Source of the DNA: SAR202 cluster bacterium
Lineage (GTDB): Bacteria; Chloroflexota; Dehalococcoidia; Lucifugimonadales; OSU-TB39
Direction: 5' to 3'
DNA: 64,000 nucleotides
Assembly: GCA_009392195.1 (NCBI GenBank)
Contig: VFGY01000029.1
Span: 1 to 64,000, forward strand
Shown one piece after another: positions 44,241-52,849 of the stretch. The position numbers were made by a program, and so were the translations under genes. The notes below the pieces were generated by a model that did no database searches, was not told the origin of the DNA, and worked only from the letters and a program-made list of their open reading frames with translations. Each line of letters begins with the position of its first letter. Position 1 is the stretch's first letter.

Positions 44241-45674
44241 TTGAGCTCAAAATGGCAACCTAAACCTGGCGACCAAGTAATCAGGCATCCCAGAAAACAA
44301 CAAATTAGTCCTGTAAAAATTGATATAGGATCAAACAGAAAAAGTAGTCCTTCAAATATTACTGCTCCGATATTAATTACTAGCACAATTTTAATTATTA
44401 TGACCATTGGAGCATTTATATTATTGATGCCATTTTCTAATACAACTGGTGAATTTACACCTATACTTGATGCTATATTCACATCCACTTCAGCAACTAC
44501 AGTAACTGGTTTAACAACTCAAAACTCTACAATTTATTGGTCCTGGATCGGAAAAGCCACTATAGTAATTTTAATCTACATAGGTGGCTTGGGTATTATG
44601 ACACTAGCAACATTTTTTTTAATTTTGATGCGCCAAAAAGTATCTCTATCACAAAGAATAGTTGTAGCAAATACACTTCAGATCAACGAAATGGGAAGTT
44701 TAGTAAACTTGACGTTAAAAATTGTAGGTGTTGTGACAACCATCCAGTTAATTGGTGCAATTATCCTTTATACAAAATTTTCTACAATTCTACCTCCAAC
44801 AGAATCTATTTTTCTTTCAATTGCACATTCAGTTTCATCATTCAACAATGCAGGATTTGTTTTCTTTAATGATTCTAATAGCCTTGAACATTTTCAACAA
44901 GATCACTTTATTTTATCAATCACATCACTCCTAATCTTTCTAGGATCAATTGGCTATTGGGTTTTCATAGACTCATTTCAATTTAAAAGAATTTCTTTAA
45001 TTTCCTTAAATTCAAAAATTGTTTTGATTGGAAGTCTATTTTTTATTCTACTTGGAGCAACAATTTTCTTTTTTTCAGAATTTAACAATTCAAAAACAAT
45101 TGGCGATTTGAATATTTATAACAAAATTTCTGTTTCTTTTTTTCAATCAATTAGTGGTAGAACTGCAGGATTTTCCGTAATTGACCACTCTCAAGCAAAC
45201 ACTTCAACAAATTTCTTCTATAGCTTCTTAATGATAATAGGTGGCGGAGCGGCGTCGGTATCCGGAGGAATAAAAATAAACACTTTCGCAATAATTGCAA
45301 TCTCAATTTATTGCAATATGAAGGGCAAATTTGAAACTTCTATTTTCGCCAGACAAATACCTATAAAACAATTATATCAAGCTCTTTCAATATCTAGCAT
45401 TTCGATTTTTACTCTAATATTACTAATATTTCTAATGACATTCGACCCTCACCAAATAAATTTCTCACAGTTACTTTTTGACACAACTTCTGCTTTCGGA
45501 ACTGTAGGTGCAACAACAAATATTGTAGATAAAATTTCAAATTATGGAAAAACTATTTTTATTATATCTATGTTTACCGGAAGAATTTTACCTTTTAGCT
45601 TAGCATCAATCACATCTAGAGAAAATTCCACATCCATTTACCACTATGCTGAAGAAAGAATTACAATTGGCTAA
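44241..45674 (+). CDS. trkH: Potassium uptake protein, TrkH/KtrB type
   Basis: A 477-residue membrane protein with repeated M1-P-M2 units forming a K+ pore. Filter-like segments are TSTSATTVTGLTT, SVSSFNNAGF, SGRTAGFSVID and SAFGTVGATTN. A soluble N-terminal tail of about 45 residues precedes the first helix. It starts at TTG, five bases after AGGAAAG. A cytoplasmic TrkA-type regulator follows directly, as expected, then a universal stress protein and two further TrkA-like genes. Confidence 0.92.
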   Translation: MSSKWQPKPGDQVIRHPRKQQISPVKIDIGSNRKSSPSNITAPILITSTILIIMTIGAFILLMPFSNTTGEFTPILDAIFTSTSATTVTGLTTQNSTIYWSWIGKATIVILIYIGGLGIMTLATFFLILMRQKVSLSQRIVVANTLQINEMGSLVNLTLKIVGVVTTIQLIGAIILYTKFSTILPPTESIFLSIAHSVSSFNNAGFVFFNDSNSLEHFQQDHFILSITSLLIFLGSIGYWVFIDSFQFKRISLISLNSKIVLIGSLFFILLGATIFFFSEFNNSKTIGDLNIYNKISVSFFQSISGRTAGFSVIDHSQANTSTNFFYSFLMIIGGGAASVSGGIKINTFAIIAISIYCNMKGKFETSIFARQIPIKQLYQALSISSISIFTLILLIFLMTFDPHQINFSQLLFDTTSAFGTVGATTNIVDKISNYGKTIFIISMFTGRILPFSLASITSRENSTSIYHYAEERITIG

Positions 45675-45752
45675 CTTTAATAATTTCAAAAAACTAATTA
45701 AAAAATAAATCATGTATAATTCATGTATTATCCAATCTAAATAGGACTGAAA

Positions 45753-46409
45753 ATGAGAAAACAAGTAATAGTAATAGGTTTAGGGAGATTTGGATCCAAA
45801 GTATCCACTTCTCTATATAATTTAGGACATGATGTATTAGCAATTGATAAAAATGTTGACCGTACTCAATTAATTACTGGGCAAGTAACTCATCCAGTCA
45901 CTGGAGACGCCACTAATGAAAATGTTCTTCGTGAATTGGGCGTACAAGATTATGATGCTGCAGTAATAGCGATTGGTACTGACATAGTTGCAAGTGTAAT
46001 GACATCTGTACTACTTAAAACTATGGGGATAAAATATATAGTAGCTAGAGCTAGAGATGAGCTCCACACAAATACTTTAACTAGATTAGGTGTTGATAAA
46101 GTAGTACAGGCTGAATCTGAAATGGGTATTAGAATTGCTCATAATTTATTTAATCCAAATGTACAAGAATATCTTGAAATCACCCCAAATTTTGGACTAA
46201 GCAAAATTAAAGTACCCAAAAGTTTCACTAATAAAACCCTTAACGAAATGGGGTTTTCAGGACCAAGAAATAAATATGGATTAGCTGTTTTAGCTCTGCA
46301 AAGAGGTAAAGATATCACTTTAAACCCCGATAGTGATGATAAATTACTAGATGGCGACACCATTATATTGGCTGGCAAAGATGAATTAATCGATGATTTA
46401 CCAGAATAA
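45753..46409 (+). CDS. trkA: TrkA/KtrA-type potassium channel regulator
   Basis: A 218-residue RCK protein with an N-terminal Rossmann domain (VIGLGRFGSKVSTSL; acidic DK at the end of the second strand) and a C-terminal TrkA_C domain ending DGDTIILAGKDE. It binds nucleotides and gates TrkH. ATG follows AGGACTGAAA; a TATAAT-like element lies about 40 bases upstream. This is the regulator nearest to trkH and probably its main partner. Confidence 0.9.
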   Translation: MRKQVIVIGLGRFGSKVSTSLYNLGHDVLAIDKNVDRTQLITGQVTHPVTGDATNENVLRELGVQDYDAAVIAIGTDIVASVMTSVLLKTMGIKYIVARARDELHTNTLTRLGVDKVVQAESEMGIRIAHNLFNPNVQEYLEITPNFGLSKIKVPKSFTNKTLNEMGFSGPRNKYGLAVLALQRGKDITLNPDSDDKLLDGDTIILAGKDELIDDLPE

Positions 46410-46415
46410 ATACTT

Positions 46416-46922
46416 ATGATGATTGTTGCTAAATTTTTATTTATTAACTTACCTAAAAATATTTTCGAAATAATTAATAAATTATTCCATCAATTCTTTG
46501 ACAAAAAGGAAGCAAAATTTCAATCAATTTTAGTAGCTTTATCTGGCAAAACAAATGATATAAAATCAATTTCCATTGCAAAAAATCTTATTGAAAAAAA
46601 ATCAGGGGTTATAACGTTTGTCCATGTATTGGAAATCGACTTAGACAAACCTATAGATATTGAACTCCCTGAAAAAACAAGCTCCGGAGACAAAATATTA
46701 TCCAATATACTAAAAAAACATCAGATACAAACATACAATCATAAATCTGTATTACTTCAAGCTCGTAATGCAGGTCCTGCTATAATATCAGAAGCTTCTA
46801 ATCAATCTACTGAAGTCATAATAATTTCTAAAAAAAATGAACAGAACCGATCAAGTTTAAGCAAAACAATTAAATACGTTTTAGAAAATTCTCAATGTTC
46901 TGTATTATTGATCCAAGAGTGA
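46416..46922 (+). CDS. Universal stress protein (UspA) domain protein
   Basis: A 168-residue protein with one USP domain after a hydrophobic/basic N-terminal 30 residues. The first strand is SILVALSGKTNDIKS; the C-terminal strand ends YVLENSQCSVLLIQE. The ATP loop G-x2-G-x9-G(S/T) is degraded (SKKNEQNRSSLSKT), so ATP binding is doubtful. USPs occur near K+ transporters in many genomes and may sense energy state or nucleotides. No SD is visible. Six bases follow the trkA stop. Confidence 0.75.
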   Translation: MMIVAKFLFINLPKNIFEIINKLFHQFFDKKEAKFQSILVALSGKTNDIKSISIAKNLIEKKSGVITFVHVLEIDLDKPIDIELPEKTSSGDKILSNILKKHQIQTYNHKSVLLQARNAGPAIISEASNQSTEVIIISKKNEQNRSSLSKTIKYVLENSQCSVLLIQE

Positions 46923-46953
46923 ATTTTTGACAAATTATCGCTATACTTAACAG

Positions 46954-47412
46954 ATGATAGAAGAAAAACAACTAAATAGTGATAATAAAAAATTTCGAAT
47001 AATAATATTGGGATTTAACAATTTAACTACTGCAATAATTCGCAAATTCATAGAAAAAAGTTCTTCGATTTCAATAATATGTAATCTTCAAAAAATAACT
47101 GAATCAAACATGAAACACTTCCTCAAAGAAGATAAAATCAAATTCAATCAAAAAAGTGATTCTTTAATAACGGATCTTGAAAATGCTAACATACAAGATA
47201 CCGATCTATTTTTTTCTGTAACAAAAAATGATCCCGTAAATTTAATGGCTGTCCAGATTGTACAAAATATATTTCATTTGTCTAAAGACAAATCAATATG
47301 TGTTCTCAATAACGAAAATCTAGCAACAATTTACTCTTCAATGGAACTTCAATGCATTAATACTTCAAATTTAATTACTGATCAAATATTAAATACATTA
47401 GATAGGCAATAA
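46954..47412 (+). CDS. Degenerate single-domain TrkA-like protein
   Basis: A 152-residue protein equal to one TrkA_N domain without a TrkA_C domain. The nucleotide loop is altered: ILGFNNLTTAIIRKF replaces GxGxxG, so NAD binding may be lost. TDLFFSVTKNDPVNLMAVQI, however, is close to the family's TND-VN-l core. It probably pairs with the full TrkA encoded one base downstream, as CeoB/CeoC-type pairs do in Actinobacteria. Confidence 0.72.
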   Translation: MIEEKQLNSDNKKFRIIILGFNNLTTAIIRKFIEKSSSISIICNLQKITESNMKHFLKEDKIKFNQKSDSLITDLENANIQDTDLFFSVTKNDPVNLMAVQIVQNIFHLSKDKSICVLNNENLATIYSSMELQCINTSNLITDQILNTLDRQ

Positions 47413-47413
47413 T

Positions 47414-48070
47414 TTGTATACCATAATTTTAGGCGGAGGGAAAATTGGCTATTCGATATCAAAATGGCTCCTATCTTTAAAATATGAAGTGACTATAATT
47501 GAAAAATCTGAATACAAATGCAAACAAATAGAGAATGATTTAGGCAATATTGTTATTAATGGTGACGGAACTAATCCAAAACTTTTGGAATCTTCTGGAA
47601 TATCCAGAGCAACGAATTTTATTTCAACAACAACAAATGACCCCGTAAATTTCGTTGCATGTCAAATTACTAAAGATCACTTCAATTTAAAAAATGTATT
47701 TACTACAATTAACAAAAATGAAAATATAGAATTATTCAAATCAGTAGGCATAAATAACTTTTTAACTATAGACAAAATAATTGCTGATCAAATGAAAAAT
47801 TTATTGTATGCAAATAAAATATCTCCAGCATCCACACTATTTTCCGAAATGGGCAATTTACTATTATCAGTTAATATCACAGCTGAAAATTATATATCAA
47901 ACAAAAAAATTTCTGAAATTGATCTACCAAATGAAAGTTTTATTTCACTTATTATCCCAGTATCAGGTATACCTTTTATTCCTACGCCTGAGTCAATAAT
48001 TGAACCTGGTCATAAAATAATTTTTGTAACTAAGACTAATCAAGAACAAGCCTTGCTTAATTCAATATAG
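47414..48070 (+). CDS. TrkA-type potassium uptake regulator (second)
   Basis: A 218-residue RCK protein with intact nucleotide loop (ILGGGKIGYSISKWL), NGDGTNPKLLESSGI and TTTNDPVNFVACQI, then a TrkA_C-like C-terminus (PESIIEPGHKIIFVTK). It starts at TTG directly after the preceding stop. With the degenerate partner it forms a second regulatory pair beside the single TrkH, or serves another transporter. Confidence 0.85.
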   Translation: MYTIILGGGKIGYSISKWLLSLKYEVTIIEKSEYKCKQIENDLGNIVINGDGTNPKLLESSGISRATNFISTTTNDPVNFVACQITKDHFNLKNVFTTINKNENIELFKSVGINNFLTIDKIIADQMKNLLYANKISPASTLFSEMGNLLLSVNITAENYISNKKISEIDLPNESFISLIIPVSGIPFIPTPESIIEPGHKIIFVTKTNQEQALLNSI

Positions 48071-48072
48071 AT

Positions 48073-48088
48073 AGGAGTAATCACCCTG
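48073..48088 (+). promoter_or_regulatory. Shine-Dalgarno site selecting the CTG start of pheA
   Basis: AGGAG at 48073-48077 is followed after eight bases by CTG at 48086. In the same frame only ATA, GTA, ATC and ACC codons lie between the TAG stop and this CTG; no ATG, GTG or TTG is available before residue 31 of the protein. The conserved N-terminal strand of the enzyme is therefore only made if CTG (or less likely ATC) is used. Confidence 0.6.
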
Positions 48089-48916
48089 AAAACAAAATAT
48101 TTAGCTTTTTTAGGCCCAACTGGAACTAATACTGAACAAGCTGCAATCAAATACAATCCAAATTCCAAGCTAGAAATGTGCTCTTCAATTAATGAAATTT
48201 TTTCAATGGTAGAAAACAAAAAAACATATGAAGGCATTGTTCCTATTGAAAACAGTATAGACGGCCCAGTTACTGATACATTGGATCTATTAATTCATGA
48301 ATCAAATCTATCAATTCAGAAAGAAATAATCCTAAATATATCACATTGCTTGATCACCAACAAAAATTCTTCAAATTCACAACATTTTTCAGAAATTTTT
48401 TCACACCCTCAAGCTTTAGGGCAATGCAAAAAATATTTACTTAAAAAATATCCAAATTCCAAACTCACAGCATCAATGAGTACCTCTGAAGCAGTAAAAT
48501 TTGTATCTCATTGTGCCGAAAATATTGCTGCAATCGGAACAGATATATCTGCTGAAATTTATGATGGTCATATTGTAGAAAAAAATATTCAAGACAACAT
48601 GAACAACTCAACTAGATTTATCGTTTTATCACACGAAAAAACTACTCCATCAGGAAATGACAAAACATCCCTATGTTTTTCTTTTTCACAAGACGCACCT
48701 GGTAGCTTATATAAAGTTCTTGGAGAATTCGCAAAAAGAGAAATAAACCTAACAAAAATCGAATCTAGGCCATCAAAAAATACTTTAGGCCAATATGTTT
48801 TTCTAATAGATCTTGAAGGCCATCAACACGAAAAATTAATCCAAGAAACAATTACTGCAATCAAAAAACTTGTGTCAGAAATTAAAATTTTTGGATCTTA
48901 TCCCACGTATATATAG
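48086..48916 (+). CDS. pheA: Prephenate dehydratase, probable CTG start
   Basis: A prephenate dehydratase of about 276 residues converting prephenate to phenylpyruvate in phenylalanine synthesis. Catalytic segments include VPIENSIDGPVTDT, the threonine-containing NSTRFIVLS, and an ACT domain (FSQDAPGSLYKVLGEFAKREINLTKIESRPS) for feedback control. The ORF track begins at ATG 48176, but homologous sequence continues upstream: KYLAFLGPTGTNTEQAA matches the family N-terminus. The only plausible start is CTG at 48086, eight bases after AGGAG, before which a stop codon comes at 48068. It follows the K+ cluster by 15 bases. Confidence 0.9.
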   Translation: MKTKYLAFLGPTGTNTEQAAIKYNPNSKLEMCSSINEIFSMVENKKTYEGIVPIENSIDGPVTDTLDLLIHESNLSIQKEIILNISHCLITNKNSSNSQHFSEIFSHPQALGQCKKYLLKKYPNSKLTASMSTSEAVKFVSHCAENIAAIGTDISAEIYDGHIVEKNIQDNMNNSTRFIVLSHEKTTPSGNDKTSLCFSFSQDAPGSLYKVLGEFAKREINLTKIESRPSKNTLGQYVFLIDLEGHQHEKLIQETITAIKKLVSEIKIFGSYPTYI

Positions 48917-48928
48917 CAAGAAAAATAA

Positions 48929-49246
48929 TTAATCTTGATTTTTTCCAGTTGATGTTTCATTTTCTGATGAACCATTTTGGGATGTAGATAAATTTCTGAT
49001 ATTAGATACTAAAGATTCAGCTTTCGGAATCACTTGTTCTCGTATTACTTCTACAGAAGGTCTAATATTTTCCTCTAATCTATCAGAAAAATTATTCGCT
49101 TTATTTTTAAATTCAGTTGCTTTATTACTCATTTTTTCTCTAGTCGAAGAATCTTCAGAAGAAGCAAATAATATACCCACAGCTACACCTACAATTCCAC
49201 CAACTAGGAAACCAGTAATAAAAGAACTGCCGTTATCCTTACTCAT
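48929..49246 (-). CDS. YtxH-domain protein
   Basis: A 105-residue protein with an N-terminal glycine-rich membrane helix (FITGFLVGGIVGVAVGILFA) followed by charged, helical sequence with heptad character, as in YtxH/gas-vesicle-protein-like small proteins. Function is unknown in the family; some are linked to stress. ATG follows TAGGAGG at normal distance. A similar small membrane protein lies 38 bases upstream, so the pair is likely one unit. It converges on pheA, 12 bases away. Confidence 0.78.
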   Translation of the reverse strand: MSKDNGSSFITGFLVGGIVGVAVGILFASSEDSSTREKMSNKATEFKNKANNFSDRLEENIRPSVEVIREQVIPKAESLVSNIRNLSTSQNGSSENETSTGKNQD

Positions 49247-49284
49247 AAAAAAACCTCCTAAAACTATTTCTAAATACTTAAATG

Positions 49285-49515
49285 CTATAACTTCACAAAT
49301 TTAGAAATTACAGACACAACTTTTGAAGATAAACCTGATTTACCTATAAATTTATCTGACACTGTAGTTGTAGTTTTTTCCAATGCCGAGATTGTGCGCC
49401 TAACTGATCTAAGAATATTAGAAATCTTAAAATAAACCACAAGCATCAATATTAATGCTGTAATCATTAATATAATCAATAACACATCTCTAATTAACTC
49501 TACGACATTTTCCAT
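49285..49515 (-). CDS. Small membrane protein with coiled coil (hypothetical)
   Basis: A 76-residue protein: one long hydrophobic helix (VLLIILMITALILMLVVYF) then a helical segment with ILRSVRRTISALEKTTTTV. It recalls DUF948-type proteins that often accompany YtxH, as here, but the match is by architecture only. Start SD is weak. It may assemble with the YtxH protein at the membrane (inference). Confidence 0.6.
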   Translation of the reverse strand: MENVVELIRDVLLIILMITALILMLVVYFKISNILRSVRRTISALEKTTTTVSDKFIGKSGLSSKVVSVISKFVKL

Positions 49516-49619
49516 AAAAAACTCTTAAGATCTAATAATCACACATCCTATTGGCTTATCGTATCATATAAAAGTAACAATACACAAAATCCAAAGCTAA
49601 AATAGAATAGTTGCAAAAA

Positions 49620-50606
49620 TTAAGGTTTAATCAAAATTCTAATTGAATTTGTAGAATTATCTTTTCTTTGATTAATAATACTGTGTCCATTTTGTTCAGC
49701 CCAAATGACTACATCGTAAGTGTTAAGAATATCTGGGATAATAGCTTCAATCAAATTCACACCATTTTCAAGGATCCTTTGATCCAGTTCAGATAAAATA
49801 GAGGCACAATTTTTACCTGTTCCATCAACCACAATCCAATTTTCAAAATTCAAATTATCAATACTTTTATTTTGTACATTTTCAAGTACATTTATTTCCC
49901 CAGTTTGTCTCAAATTCAATTGACGTTTAAATTCTTTTACTGATTCCCAATACACACCCTTAGAACGATCTTGTTTAGCGCAAACGGCACCTCGAACCCC
50001 AACTATATCTGGATTTATTCTAGAGATTTCATCTAGATTTTGTAATTTCAAATGACCAGATAAAGCAGTACTAATACCCATTTTCTTACCCGAAAAAACT
50101 AAATCTCTCAACTGAGATTCTTCCATAAAATCAAATAAATTACGTCCATCTTTTGTTATAGTATCAATCAACCAGCCATCACAATTACCATCTACAGCCA
50201 AGTCTTGCATCAATCCAGGATCAATACCATCAGAAATTTCACTATCTGCAAATAAAGATCCTATGAGTTTTGTTTCAGACCCTTCTAAAGCTTCTTTTGA
50301 AGCTAGTAATATTTCCTTAGCTAATGAATATTCCGTATTCATAAAGCCAACTTTGACAGAAGTAGCGTTAAGTATCCCAGCTGTGTACACAGCCATAGCT
50401 ACAGTACCTACTTGCTTAGGTACAACTCCTAAAGTTACGCTAGCATGTTGCTCTAATGGAACTAAATCTCTAACTTGTTTAACCAAAACAGGATGCGCAG
50501 AACCAACCAATGCTTCTTGCAAATTCTTTACATCAACAATATCAGCCTCTCCCTTTATAGCATGTTTTGCTTCTTGTAAATCCTGAACACTAACCATTAA
50601 TAACAT
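49620..50606 (-). CDS. MfnB-like (5-formylfuran-3-yl)methyl phosphate synthase with TusA-like C-terminal domain
   Basis: A 328-residue protein in two parts. Residues 1 to about 235 match MfnB (DUF556): LLMVSVQDLQEA, the lysine in ADIVDVKNLQEA and a second lysine in IDTITKDGRNLFDF are the two catalytic lysines of the archaeal enzyme, which condenses two glyceraldehyde 3-phosphate molecules toward methanofuran. Residues about 255-328 look like a TusA/SirA fold: VVDGTGKNCASILSEL and VVIWAEQNGHSIINQ, retaining the cysteine but not the CPxP motif. This fusion is unusual. ATG follows AGGTGAA. Products in bacteria are uncertain; other methanofuran genes are not visible in the window. Confidence 0.75.
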   Translation of the reverse strand: MLLMVSVQDLQEAKHAIKGEADIVDVKNLQEALVGSAHPVLVKQVRDLVPLEQHASVTLGVVPKQVGTVAMAVYTAGILNATSVKVGFMNTEYSLAKEILLASKEALEGSETKLIGSLFADSEISDGIDPGLMQDLAVDGNCDGWLIDTITKDGRNLFDFMEESQLRDLVFSGKKMGISTALSGHLKLQNLDEISRINPDIVGVRGAVCAKQDRSKGVYWESVKEFKRQLNLRQTGEINVLENVQNKSIDNLNFENWIVVDGTGKNCASILSELDQRILENGVNLIEAIIPDILNTYDVVIWAEQNGHSIINQRKDNSTNSIRILIKP

Positions 50607-50648
50607 AAATTCACCTATAAACTATAAATTAATATTCCACCAAAAAAA

Positions 50649-51614
50649 TTATTTATCAATAATAATCTGTAAATCTTCTTTGAGCTTTGATTTTTCTTGA
50701 TTATTCAAATCTACTAAAGGTAACCTCACACCTCCAGAAGCGAGCCCCATTAATTCTCCCCAATACTTACACATTGAAACTGGCAAAACACCATTAAATT
50801 TTTTTACAGTATATTGCCACCACTTATCAGATATTTCTTTAATATTTTTAATATGTAAATTATAAAATTTTTCATCCAAATCACCAACAACTGCACGATT
50901 TATAAATTCCACATAATTAGAATTTCCAGGACGATCAAACCTCCAATCAGAGGTATTAGCAAACATTACTTGCTGATTAAAGCCTAATTCTTTACCTTTG
51001 AAAAATATCCATTCATCCGGAGTACTAATCACATGATCTTTACCTAAAATTTGATGTGCATTTATAGACAAACTTTGATTAAAACTTGCTTCTTTAACAC
51101 CAACCACATTGGGCAACTTGCAAAGTTCTTTAAGCTTTTCAACTCCCAAAACAACTCCAAATTGTGGTGAATTATAAAACATAATTGCCATTGAAGTAGT
51201 TTTTGCAATTTCTGTAACAAACTCCACAACTTGATCTTCTGTTTTGGTAACAAAATACGGAGCCGCAATCATGATAATATCAAATCCACAATGCTCTGCA
51301 TAATCAGTGAATTTTTGTACTTCACTTAAACTAGTATGTGAAACATGAGCCCCTATAAACATTCCTTTTGCAGCATCACTAACTAGATCAAAAACCCTCA
51401 AGCGTTCCTCAAAAGAAAGACTCCAAAATTCCCCCATACCCCATGCGCAACCAACACCTTTAGTGCCTAATTTTCTAATATGATTTATATTCTTAATCAG
51501 GCCTTCTTGATTTAAAGATAAATCTTTATTGAAAGGGGTGACTAAAGTAGACCATTGGCCTTTCAAATTTTCTTTCGCCCAATCTTGAGCTTCAGCTTTA
51601 GTATATGACGCCAT
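50649..51614 (-). CDS. DapA-family aldolase/lyase
   Basis: A 321-residue class I lyase of the DapA superfamily. TLVTPFNKDLSLNQEGL opens the barrel, the conserved tyrosine is in IMFYNSPQFG, and the Schiff-base lysine in VVGVKEASF. Not true DapA by context: no lysine genes are near. A promoter lies upstream (51655-51684). It is followed after 42 bases by the MfnB-like gene, so the two may share a pathway, perhaps handling aldehydes, but this is inference. Related to but clearly different from the DapA-like protein at 1.7-2.7 kb. Confidence 0.8.
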   Translation of the reverse strand: MASYTKAEAQDWAKENLKGQWSTLVTPFNKDLSLNQEGLIKNINHIRKLGTKGVGCAWGMGEFWSLSFEERLRVFDLVSDAAKGMFIGAHVSHTSLSEVQKFTDYAEHCGFDIIMIAAPYFVTKTEDQVVEFVTEIAKTTSMAIMFYNSPQFGVVLGVEKLKELCKLPNVVGVKEASFNQSLSINAHQILGKDHVISTPDEWIFFKGKELGFNQQVMFANTSDWRFDRPGNSNYVEFINRAVVGDLDEKFYNLHIKNIKEISDKWWQYTVKKFNGVLPVSMCKYWGELMGLASGGVRLPLVDLNNQEKSKLKEDLQIIIDK

Positions 51615-51654
51615 AAGTTTGTTTTTTATCCCTATAATTTTGCCAAACTATATC

Positions 51655-51684
51655 ATGATATCCGTCAAACAAGAAAAGTGTCAA
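51655..51684 (-). promoter_or_regulatory. Sigma-70-type promoter ahead of the DapA-like and MfnB-like genes
   Basis: On the minus strand a perfect TTGACA (51684-51679) and TATCAT (51660-51655) are 18 bases apart. Transcription would start near 51648, about 34 bases before the ATG of the DapA-like gene. The stretch 51615-51778 contains nothing else recognisable. Confidence 0.6.
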
Positions 51685-51778
51685 CGATATCTCTATAATA
51701 ATTACAAAACGCATTTCCGGTTAAAAAGATACCTAACTTAAATATAGAATTATGATTTGACATTTTAGTGACAAATAT

Positions 51779-52819
51779 TCATAAAAATGATTTTGCAAAT
51801 TCAAATGCTCCTTTACCATAAAATTCATGTTCGCCTTCAAAAATCTCATAAGAAAACGAATTTTTCGCACCAAAACAAGTAAATATTTGTTCAGCTTTTT
51901 CAATCGCATATTTTGTTGCATCAATTGGAAAAATAGGATCATTAGTTGCAGATTCTATAAAAAGCCCTCTTGGCGCAATCAATCCTGCTATATCATACAT
52001 TTCGGCATATTTTAATATTCCAGGAATATAATTGTCTATACAGTGATTAATATTAAATATGCTATCCTTAAAAGTACAAAAATATCCTGAAATAATTGCT
52101 AATTTGATTCTTTCGTCCAAAGCAGATGAAAAAAAAGACGTAGTTCCTCCTCCTGATAGACCCATTACAGCAATTCTATCAAAATCAATTTCTTTTCTAG
52201 TTTCTAAATAATCAATTGCAGACATAACATCTATTACACGCCATTTAATCATTGTTTCACCTAATAAAAACGCAGTCCCTGAAAGCAAATTACAAGAACT
52301 TTGAGATTCATTAGCTGAATCTAAATGATCTGTCGTTCTTCTTCTACCAAAACCAAATTGCTCGATCGCTAGCACTACATAACCTTGATTCACAGCTTGT
52401 ACTGCATAATTTTTATGAATACCATTAAAATTACCATAAGTTATGCCATTTTGTATCCCAACGACATCATTAACACCTCTTCCATGCCCATGAACGCACA
52501 TAATCACAGGCATTTTCACATTGCCAGAGAATTTGGGCACCAATAAAAAAGCAAACACTTTCATATTTTCTGCACTATCAAATAGTATTGTTTCTCTGGT
52601 ATAAGTACCAAAATCTTCAATTTTAATAACCTTTGAATTCAACTCACCTCTATACTTTGGTAAATCTCCAATCAATTCTATTAATTGAGATCTCATTATC
52701 TTTTGCCAAGACTCAGCCTGAGGAATAGTTTGAGCAGAAAAAGTTAGACTAGGCTTTAAATTTTGATATTTGGCATTTGTATAATTTAAAACTTCTAAAT
52801 TAATATCCTCTGAAAACAT
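51779..52819 (-). CDS. Alpha/beta hydrolase (dienelactone hydrolase/acetyl esterase-like)
   Basis: A 346-residue alpha/beta hydrolase. The nucleophile elbow is MGLSGGGTTSFF, the oxyanion-hole region IMCVHGHGRG, the likely acid in ATNDPIFP and the histidine in FEGEHEFYG near the C-terminus. The long N-terminal part before the catalytic core resembles acetylxylan-esterase-like and prolyl-oligopeptidase-like hydrolases. No signal peptide. ATG follows GAGAGGAA. It lies just downstream of recG but has its own SD; the substrate is unknown. Confidence 0.8.
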   Translation of the reverse strand: MFSEDINLEVLNYTNAKYQNLKPSLTFSAQTIPQAESWQKIMRSQLIELIGDLPKYRGELNSKVIKIEDFGTYTRETILFDSAENMKVFAFLLVPKFSGNVKMPVIMCVHGHGRGVNDVVGIQNGITYGNFNGIHKNYAVQAVNQGYVVLAIEQFGFGRRRTTDHLDSANESQSSCNLLSGTAFLLGETMIKWRVIDVMSAIDYLETRKEIDFDRIAVMGLSGGGTTSFFSSALDERIKLAIISGYFCTFKDSIFNINHCIDNYIPGILKYAEMYDIAGLIAPRGLFIESATNDPIFPIDATKYAIEKAEQIFTCFGAKNSFSYEIFEGEHEFYGKGAFEFAKSFL

Positions 52820-52849
52820 TTTTTTCCTCTCAGAATAATTCCAACAAAA

